From Siphonodentalium dalli (Eukaryota > Mollusca > Scaphopoda > Gadilida > Siphonodentaliidae): a stretch of 64,000 bases of DNA. The notes under the pieces are model-generated. The model saw only the letters and a list, made by a program, of their open reading frames with translations, did no database searches and was not told where the DNA came from. Location: NCBI GenBank assembly GCA_032622095.1, contig CP136063.1:182199956-182263955 (forward strand), given 5' to 3'. Shown here one piece after another: positions 56,800 to 64,000 of the stretch. Position numbers and translations under genes: made by a program. How positions within the stretch are numbered: the stretch's first letter is position 1; the number at the start of each line of letters is the position of its first letter.

Positions 56800-58734
56800 T
56801 TACAGTAGGGTGTCGTCTTCCTGAATAACATTAGCGGCAGCAGCTTGTCCTTCTTCTACTCTCGGCTGCACGCCCAACATTCTACGCCTAGCGCCCCGCT
56901 GAGCCGGATCCCTTCTCCCTCTCCGCTTGTCACTCAAAGCGTACGTCATCCTCTCGCGAAGGAGAACATCGTCTGCTTTAATATATGTATATAAACGCAA
57001 GCACTTCCGTAGGTCAGAGTCCATCTTGTCATTGGCTACTTCTTCCAGCAGAATGAATATCATCTGTTGTTTCCGCTCCCGAATGCTTTGGTCGAATGCT
57101 GATCTGAACTCATATTTACACCATTCACTGCGGAGAAAATTGCGGCTTAGAACGAGTACTGTGTATCGGCTCCATTCGATTGCGTCAGCAATATTTTCAG
57201 CGATAGGTTTCCCGGGAATAAAGTCCTTGTGGTTGAGGCAGATTTTGAAGTCGTTTCCATCCTCTGTAAGAATTGGAAAAAGTGTCCTAAGCACCCAATC
57301 GAGATCTTCGTGGCTATAAGCTACGAACGCATCATAACGTTTGTTCTCGTCAAAATCACGTGACCCAAATGGTAGAACTACCCCGAATTTCGTATATATT
57401 ACGACGCGCATCTCTGTGCGATATTTGAACATCAATATAGAAATGATTACGGTTGTAACGACAACCGTGGCCACTAAACTGATGGATGTTTCGAGTTTTA
57501 AATAAATAGGGTTGGATCCATCATGAATCGGACATACATCCGAGACAGTAAGCCGTTTGAGATATTTCCCAGCAAACTGCTTAGGCGAAGCACATTTCTC
57601 ACGCAAAATGTACGCGTAATTGCCAAACAATGATATTTCCCAGAGGAACGATATTCGACAATCACAATCAAGTTGATTGTTTTGTAGATTCACAAACGTG
57701 GATGTTGCGTTGACTAAATGTTCGAAATCCGCTTGGCTGATTGTTGTAATCTTATTATAGGACAGGTCAATTGTCACATTAGGCTTTGTAAATGCGTAAG
57801 ACTCTGGGATATCGATGTCCGTAATATAATTGTGAGAGAGGTTTACATATATGGACTCCCTCCCGGCTAGAAGTTCTAACTGATCCGATGTAACAGTATG
57901 GATCTCATTGTGTGAAAAGTCCAACGTGAGATGCGGAGAATTTAGCTGGGAAGTATTGAAGACCTCGAGGAACTGAATATTGTTCTGCGACAAATTGATC
58001 AATTCTAGGTGTGAACTTCGTTTCAATGTTCGAATGAACCCTCCACCGAAAGGGAACCACATGAGTCGGCATCCTTCGGCTGTAAAAGTTCGCAAGACCG
58101 GCATTATCGGAAATATTTCTTCCTCAGTCAGTAGACGATTCGAGTTACCTGAGCACCACCGGAACAATCTTAGTGACATATATTCAACAATACCATCTAT
58201 AGTCTTATTCTCGTATACATCCACCACCAGCCCAGCATCATCCATAACTTCCAGCACTTCTAAATAACGCCAGTTGGTGTTATACGGGAACCTCAAACTA
58301 CAGCCGTTTAACGACAAATACTTCAGCTCCAGGAAATATAAGATATTTATACAAGGAATTGGTCTGGACCATTTTCTGTGACAATTCAAGCGATATGCAA
58401 CTGGATACCCTGAGTAGTTATGATATGTAACATGTTCATCCAGGACACTTTTGAATTCAGTTCTGTTTATGTTAAGTGTTGTGCACTCAACTTGAACCAT
58501 TTGATCCCGCTTCAGGCTGGTTTCCCTGTCCCTCGCCACGTAGCCATCATAGTCAGGAAGGAATATTCCGTTCGGTGTACATTCGCAATCACGTGAAGTC
58601 AATAAACCCAACACACCTCGATAATGTCCACTGATATAATCTCGACCGTCAATGTAATCATAAAATGAATACTTGGCGTCCGCGACGGATATATATAATG
58701 TACAAAGCAACACGATTCCCACGCTGGTGTCCAT
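56800..58734 (-). CDS. Toll-like receptor (LRR-TM-TIR), single cysteine cluster type
   Basis: A single-exon coding frame of 644 codons. I start at the ATG at 58734, since it opens a signal peptide (MDTSVGIVLLCTLYISVADA); the frame is open seven codons further but only from TTG. The ectodomain has N-terminal cysteines (50, 52, 84, 118, 128), at least five leucine-rich repeats at about 242-360 (LINLSQNNI, LDFSHNEI, VNLSHNYI, IDLSYNKI, VNLQNNQL) and several N-glycosylation sequons. One C-terminal LRR cap follows (C357, C359, C381, C401), then a membrane helix (417-436). The TIR domain (about 466-600) has box 1 RYDAFVAYS, box 2 KDFIPG and SRNFLRSEWCKYEF. The FW of box 3 is not seen; the place reads LLRERMTYALS. 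The tail is arginine-rich. TIR domains recruit adaptors such as MyD88; sensing of microbial or endogenous ligands is inferred from the family. About six repeats make it shorter than vertebrate Toll-like receptors. Confidence 0.95.
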   Translation of the reverse strand: MDTSVGIVLLCTLYISVADAKYSFYDYIDGRDYISGHYRGVLGLLTSRDCECTPNGIFLPDYDGYVARDRETSLKRDQMVQVECTTLNINRTEFKSVLDEHVTYHNYSGYPVAYRLNCHRKWSRPIPCINILYFLELKYLSLNGCSLRFPYNTNWRYLEVLEVMDDAGLVVDVYENKTIDGIVEYMSLRLFRWCSGNSNRLLTEEEIFPIMPVLRTFTAEGCRLMWFPFGGGFIRTLKRSSHLELINLSQNNIQFLEVFNTSQLNSPHLTLDFSHNEIHTVTSDQLELLAGRESIYVNLSHNYITDIDIPESYAFTKPNVTIDLSYNKITTISQADFEHLVNATSTFVNLQNNQLDCDCRISFLWEISLFGNYAYILREKCASPKQFAGKYLKRLTVSDVCPIHDGSNPIYLKLETSISLVATVVVTTVIISILMFKYRTEMRVVIYTKFGVVLPFGSRDFDENKRYDAFVAYSHEDLDWVLRTLFPILTEDGNDFKICLNHKDFIPGKPIAENIADAIEWSRYTVLVLSRNFLRSEWCKYEFRSAFDQSIRERKQQMIFILLEEVANDKMDSDLRKCLRLYTYIKADDVLLRERMTYALSDKRRGRRDPAQRGARRRMLGVQPRVEEGQAAAANVIQEDDTLL

Positions 58735-58817
58735 AGCAACTTGCAGAGCGGGCAACAGGCATGCGGTCGAACTTGTTGTAGAAGTTTTACATCAGAATTA
58801 TTGAAAGCAGTAACCAC

Positions 58818-58850
58818 CCTAAAAGCAAAGAAGAAAACAATCTAACAAAG
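58818..58850 (-). other. Likely 3' splice site upstream of the Toll receptor CDS
   Basis: On the minus strand a pyrimidine tract (TTGTTTTCTTCTTTGCTTTT) ends in AG at 58819-58820, 85 bp before the ATG. This suggests a 5'UTR intron with the whole CDS in one downstream exon. The first exon would lie beyond the HN1 element; I cannot place it. Confidence 0.55.
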
Positions 58851-60224
58851 AAGAGGTTTGACCGAGATGGTGATTCTCTATACCATCCCTGGTCAGGTGG
58901 AGTTGCTAGTGTGCTATGATGCGGTTGGGCCCTTCTGAATTGCTATGATGATGTTAAGGCAAACTGATGCTGTTAACAACAAGACAGTCAATGACTGTGG
59001 GATCGCTCACCAGACTGCAAAGACTGATAAGACTGGGACTCTGGAGACCACAACAGTCAGAACTTTTCATAATCACTTTAAAAGAAGTAGATATATAAAG
59101 AGTTAAATCTAAAACAAAAACTTTGGAGTTATGTCCCTGGCCCCGCCCACATTTGACCCAGTGACCTGATTTGAACAAATCTGAACCCCAGTCACCCAAG
59201 GATCGTTCATACCAAATATGAACCCATATAGCCTGATGGTATTTGAGAAGAAGTCACTTTAAGAATACTATGGAGGGAAAGAGTTATGGCCCTGGCTTCG
59301 CAACTATTTCAAGTGAACTCATTTGAACAAATCTGAATGTGAGTCACCTAGGGAACATCCACACCAAATATGAAACCATTCGGTCTTATTGTTCTGAAGA
59401 TGTTTAAAATAATTACTATGGTGGGAAAGAGTTATGGCCCTGGCTTCGCAACTATTTGACCCAGTGACCGCATTTGAAAAAATCTGAATGAGAATCACCT
59501 AGGGAACATCCACACCAAATATGAACCCATTTGGTCTTATGGTTCCAGAGGAGATGTTCAAATAATTGTTGTCGGACGGATGGACGGACAGACGATGGAC
59601 GGACGAGGAGTGATGACTATAGCTCCACCGGAGCACGGGTAGGGTGGCTGGTTGGTAATTAAATCTCTTATCTCCGCTCCTATTTGAACAAACGTGAATC
59701 CCCATCTATGAGATCCATTCATTTGGTAATTTCAGACATTAGATTTTAAGAGTTGAACTGAACTGATTTTCCTAAAATGACCCCAAATCTGAAAAAATCT
59801 AAACCCCAGTCACCGAAGGACCATCCATACCAAACATAATCTAAATAGTCCAGATGGTTCTTGAGAAGAAATTGTTTTAAGAATTACTATGGAAGGAAAG
59901 AGTTATGGCCCTGACTTCTCACCTATTTGACCTGATGAACTCATTTGAACAAATCTGAATGTGAATCACCTGGGGGACATCCACACCTAAATATATAAAC
60001 CCATTTGGTCTTTAATATGTATCTGGAGAAGAAAACAATTGATGGACGGATAGAGACATAATGACAGATGGATGGATGGGAGAATAGTCTGACATAGAGA
60101 CTGACAAATTCAATCCAATATACCCCCCCCCCCAAGTTTTCTTTGCAAAATCAGGGTATAATGAGTTCAACTGGATACTGGTGGTTAAGAACATAATATT
60201 CGAACAGACAAGCCCGAACAAATT

Positions 60225-60626
60225 GTCTGACATTTGCAGAATGAGGTCCCCAAAGGGTGAATTTAATGACACAATCCTGCAATGCGGGCTAGCATCACCA
60301 AATTCACCCTCTGGGGACCTCATGTGTAGGCCTCAACTGCTATGGGAGACATAGCATTAGATTGAAGTTCTCCAGTTAAAGTTGGTGATGTGCACCCATT
60401 GGGCACCTCAATTATGCATTTTATATTCACAAATTAGGGGATATAGAAACTAAACAGAAGGGCTAAAGTAAGTAAAAATGTCAATTTAAGTGCCTATATA
60501 CTTCCCAGAAGATGAGGCCTAAGCAGAATGAGGACCCTGGCTAGTGTATTTGGTGATGCTAGACTGCTGTGCAGGGTAGCATAACTAAATTCACCCTCTG
60601 GGGACCTCATTCTGCAAATGCCAGAT
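60225..60626. mobile_element. Two-hairpin TA-MITE, copy 1 in HN1-E
   Basis: TGTCTGACATTTGCAGAATG at the left, CATTCTGCAAATGCCAGA at the right; internal GGGCACCTCAATTATGCATT. Confidence 0.65.
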
Positions 60627-60747
60627 AGAAGACAAATTTAATCCAATATATACCCCCCCCCATTTTTCTTTGAATATTAGTCGTATGATTTCATCTGGAT
60701 AAGTGGTGATTAAAACAATAATATGAAATGGCCAAACCTGAATTTAG

Positions 60748-61153
60748 TATGTCTGACATTTGCAGAATTAGGTCCCAAAAATGTGGATTTAATGACAATA
60801 TTCTGTAAGGCAGGCTAGCATCACCAAATTCATCCTCAATCTGATTAGGCCTCAATGGCCAATACAACCAAGGAACAGATTGAAGTCCTACAGTTGAAGT
60901 TGGTGATACACACCCATTGAGCACCTCAATTATGCATTTTATCTTCTGCAAATTAGGGGGACATTGAAACTGAACAGGTGGAAAAAGTGACTAAATCAAA
61001 CTGTCAATTTGATACTTAGGATACTTCCCAGAAGATGAGGACTAAGCAGAATTAGGTCCCTGGTGGGTGTATTTGGTGATGCTAGCATGCTGTATGGGGT
61101 AGCAACACTAAATTCACCATCTGGGGACCTCACTATGTAAATGTCAGACACAC
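60748..61153. mobile_element. Two-hairpin TA-MITE, copy 2 in HN1-E
   Basis: TATGTCTGACATTTGCAGAA at the left, AAATGTCAGACACACTA at the right. Closely similar to the 55081-55503 copy, including the TTTCCAGACTTGAAG flank, so the two loci were copied together. Confidence 0.7.
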
Positions 61154-62735
61154 TATTTCCAGACTTGAAGAATTCAAAGCCATTCACATTATCATTGAAT
61201 GTCAGTCATCACCTAACATTGAATGGAAGCACCAGTTTGTTGTTAAATTGCTACATATATGTTTAGATTAGAATAATACATGTCATCTGGCCAGTTTATA
61301 TAATTAATGACCTGTACCTTTACAGATATATATGCCTCTGTGGTGAGAAGAGGTATTAAATTGAGAGGTGATATGGCTTGGAAGGGATGTTGGTTGATGG
61401 CAGGGTTGGGCATGTGCCATGTGGGAGGGGGTGGGTGGGGGGAGGGTGGAATGTTTCCATAATTTCATTAAAGAGTAAAGTTTCATAACTCTGCAGATGT
61501 TATCTATAATGGTGTCACTTTTTTTCAAATTTTAAAACATGTTTAAAAAAAATTGTCCCAGAAGATGAGGCCTAAGCAGAATAAGGTAATTGAGGGTGTA
61601 TTTGGCGATGCTAGCCTGCTGTATGGGGTAGCAACACTAAATTCACCATCTGGGGACTTCATTCTGCAAATGTCAGACACACTATGTCCAGGTTTGGAGA
61701 AATGAACAATGGACTATAAATTGTAGACTCTGGTAAAAAAAAGTTGTTTAGCTAATGTCAGATGGTAAACTGGTCTGAAGCAAGCAGTCTGAAGCAAGAA
61801 TATCGGGTGACCACACTATGATAAATTGGCTTTTTCAATAATACAGGCTTCAGAGTTCTCTTAAAAATTAATAGTGCATAGCAAAGAGGTCTGAATTATA
61901 AAGGGCCATAACTCTGTTAAAATATATCGGATCAAACCCATATTTTAACTTGATCTGTATATAAGTGTCAAATTTGGTGTTGATCAGATGAAAAATGTTT
62001 GAGTAATCCTGTCTTGGATGAATTCTATATCAAAACAAGAGTGGAAGGGGTTAAATAAACAATACCAAAATCCATACAGATGAAGAACATGCTAAGAAAA
62101 ATCTAGGTAAGAAATATGAGGCTGTGATGTGTCCTAAACAAAAATTAAAGGTCAAAATGCAAAAATTAAATTTTTTGTTTTTAAAGTTATGTCCCTGGCT
62201 CTGCCTCTATTTGACCCAGTGACCCCATTTGAACAAATCTGAACCCCAGTCACCCAAGGTATCTATGTACCAAATATAAGCTAAATCGGCCAAATATTTT
62301 TTTAGAAGAAGTCATTGTAAGAATTACTATGAGTTATGGCCCTAGTTTCTCAACTAATTGACCGGGTGACCTCATTTGAACAAATCTGAACACCAGTGAC
62401 CCAATGACCCTCCATACCAAATATTAGCTAAATCGGCCCAATGGTTCTGAACAAGAAGTCGTTGTAAGAATTACTATGGAGGAATAGAGTTATGGCCCTG
62501 GCTTCGCAACTATTTTACCCAGTGACCTCATTTGAACAAATCTGAATGAGAGTCACCTAGGGAACATCCACACCAAATATGAACCAATACGGTATGATGG
62601 TTTCAGAGGAGAAGATGTTTTTAAAAAAGTTTGACGGACGGACAGACAGACGGACATACAGACGGACGGACGGACGACGGACGAGGAGTGATGACTATAG
62701 CTCCACCGGAGACTTTGTCTCAGGTGAGCTAAAAA

Positions 62736-63069
62736 GTACCGTTATATTTTTGTATTTTGTCTTTTTCGCGGTGTTCCGATAATCTGAACATATTCAGGAA
62801 AAGCCATTATGTCCTATGTGTATCAAACATTCAAAAACATATTTATTGCGAAACATGTTTAATACTGGTTGTATTATATATTGAAAATCGACTATAATCA
62901 AGATGGTTAGTCATGTCGTTTTAGAAACACCAGCGCAGGCATCATTATATTTTGTATACTTCATCATATGTTCGTGACTGTTCATACACACACTGTTTTT
63001 TCTCAAATCGCTCAGATTAGCTAAACCCCGCGAAAATGACAACTTTAGAAAAATTAACGGTACTTGTCA
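62736..63069. other. Nothing recognised
   Basis: No gene or repeat that I can support. Confidence 0.4.
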
Positions 63070-63433
63070 TCTATATATTTAAACGAGTAGGATCTGTCCG
63101 GATTTTTTCTAAGACCCCTAGACCGAGTTTAACCAAATTTGGTGTGGTGACTCGGAATACCCTTACAGATGTTATAACGGTGTTAGTTTGTCAAAATTTG
63201 AATTAAAAATAAATAAATCAAATTGGTTTTGTTATATTGAGCAAGGAGTTCAATCTAAAAAAATAAAATTTAAGCAATATATATAAATCAAAATGTTTCA
63301 ACGATCAAAATGTGCCGCCGCTGAGTAAAGGCTCTGTCTATATAAGATAAAAATGTGCGCGAAGTCCAACAAAGAGGCCACATGTCACACTGACGCTGAA
63401 TATAGGCGCCCGAATGGAGCCTGTTTCAGCTAG
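63070..63433 (+). mobile_element. HelB, complete non-autonomous Helitron (364 bp)
   Basis: It starts TCTATATATTTAAACGAGTA after A, and ends GCCTGTTTCAGCTAG before T. AGGC/GCCT can pair around the subterminal GCCCGAATGGA. Same family as 49966-50420. Confidence 0.85.
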
Positions 63434-63439
63434 TTTAGT

Positions 63440-64000
63440 ATAATAGAAGTTGCTCAAGTAGACAATCAAAAGTTGTATGGAATTTGTTACTTTACTTTTT
63501 ACTTTAAACATATTTTAATGTATTTAGAAAAAATATACATAGGGATCAGGGCACAAGTTACAAAACTTACAAACTTGCCCCTCTCCTAATACAATCATGG
63601 AACATACATAAAAATACATAGCAGATATAGCAAACTGTTTATAAAGAAGAGTGCAGAGTGTGTGTGCTGTGGATGTCGGATTTCCATCTGTATTCCAATC
63701 TCGGTTATGAAGAAAACGCTAGAACTCAGTGAGTTGAAAGATAAATAGCGAAATTTACCATACATGGGTTTGTTCAAAACGCTCTGTTTTAGCTATAAAA
63801 GATTGAGTAATGCGGAAAAGAGTAGTGTTCTTTTGATTTGATATACCTTTTACCCCATATAAGAAATGATTTGCTTCTAATGATTGAAAGCCATTAATAC
63901 TTAAATTTCGGTAAAAGTCAATTCTCTGATCTACAAATAAAGGGCAAACATGAAACATGGAATTTGTTAGATAATGGGCTGGTTATTTGAACTAAATGAG
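63440..64000 (-). pseudogene. LINE 3' end, runs off the window
   Basis: The minus-strand frame 63958-63755 reads FHVCPLFVDQRIDFYRNL, ANHFLYGVKG and LFRITQSFIAKTERF, and ends shortly after. This resembles the cysteine/histidine-containing C-terminus of non-LTR retrotransposon polymerases (H.L..C, R..FY, then FI.KT.RF). Reading upstream to the window edge gives PAHYLTNS and two stops, so the copy is probably dead. 63440-63754 would be its 3' non-coding part. Confidence 0.5.

Larger units (their letters stand above)
58980..62735 (+). mobile_element. HN1 element E (composite, 3.76 kb)
   Basis: It begins CAAGACAGTCAATGACTGTG 246 bp upstream of the Toll receptor ATG. A first 3' region (GACGG stretch, GATGACTATAGCTCCACCGG) appears at 59568-59635 but lacks the right hairpin arm. 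Sequence then continues through an internal TATACCC/GGGTATA hairpin (60120-60160), two two-hairpin MITEs, an HN3 core fragment (61903-62030) and final cores. The real end is GACGG repeats and hairpin AGCTCCACCGGAGAC/GTCTCAGGTGAGCT (62699-62730), then AAAAAG. It probably records one HN1 inserted in or fused to another. Confidence 0.75.

Noticed and set aside
58735-58755. Seven extra N-terminal codons of the Toll receptor frame
   Set aside because: The upstream start would be TTG; the ATG at 58734 begins directly with a good signal peptide.

Overview
This is a repeat-dominated, AT-rich invertebrate nuclear window, most likely from a mollusc and probably a bivalve. The pointer is a set of long non-coding elements built as palindromic 5' end, tandem cores of about 145-165 bp, GACA/GACG microsatellite, terminal hairpin and A-run. 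That layout is known from bivalve 'pearl' elements and from non-autonomous Helentron-type rolling-circle elements (HINE/DINE-1). There is no operon organisation and no RNA gene I can support. The only convincing host gene is an intronless-in-CDS Toll-like receptor on the minus strand (56800-58734; signal peptide, LRRs, one LRRCT, membrane segment, TIR), with a likely 5'UTR splice acceptor just upstream.

Local family names used below. HN1: starts CAAGACAGTCAATGACTG, ends in a GAGCT hairpin. HN2: starts GACACTGTAGCTCAAC, ends in a TTGAGCT hairpin. HN3: starts ACGAGAGGCC, ends in a GTACC/GGTAC hairpin. HN4 and HN5 are similar families with other cores. HelA and HelB: canonical Helitrons (A|TC...CTAG|T).

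Layout. 1-4754: a 3.77-kb terminal-inverted-repeat transposon (335-4105) with a 5-bp target duplication, holding a LINE remnant; its empty site lies at 41200-41205. 4755-7500: an HN5 element, a 20-copy 66-bp satellite, small MITEs and a 174-bp palindrome. 7503-9656 and 17745-21609: two copies of one HN3 block; the second gained a 344-bp TTAA MITE and a 1385-bp element, both readable against the first. 9657-16819: low-copy sequence, tandem repeats, a TTAA MITE and one possible terminal exon. 16821-22865: HN1 split by a nested HN3+HN2 block. 22866-28886: TA and foldback elements, HN2, Helitron pieces. 28887-33128: HN1, a full Helitron, a pogo-like deletion derivative. 33140-37700: HN4 split by a 3.7-kb inverted-repeat insertion containing head-to-tail minus-strand Helitrons. 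37700-45830: hairpins, hAT-type MITEs and TTAA elements. 45870-53500: HN1, GAT/GAC triplet tract, LINE fragment, tandem Helitrons, more MITEs. 53513-62735: the Toll receptor between HN1 elements. 62736-64000: Helitron and a LINE 3' end.

No complete transposase, RepHel or reverse transcriptase ORF is visible, so all mobile elements here depend on enzymes supplied from elsewhere. The window records several rounds of nested insertion around a single immune receptor gene.
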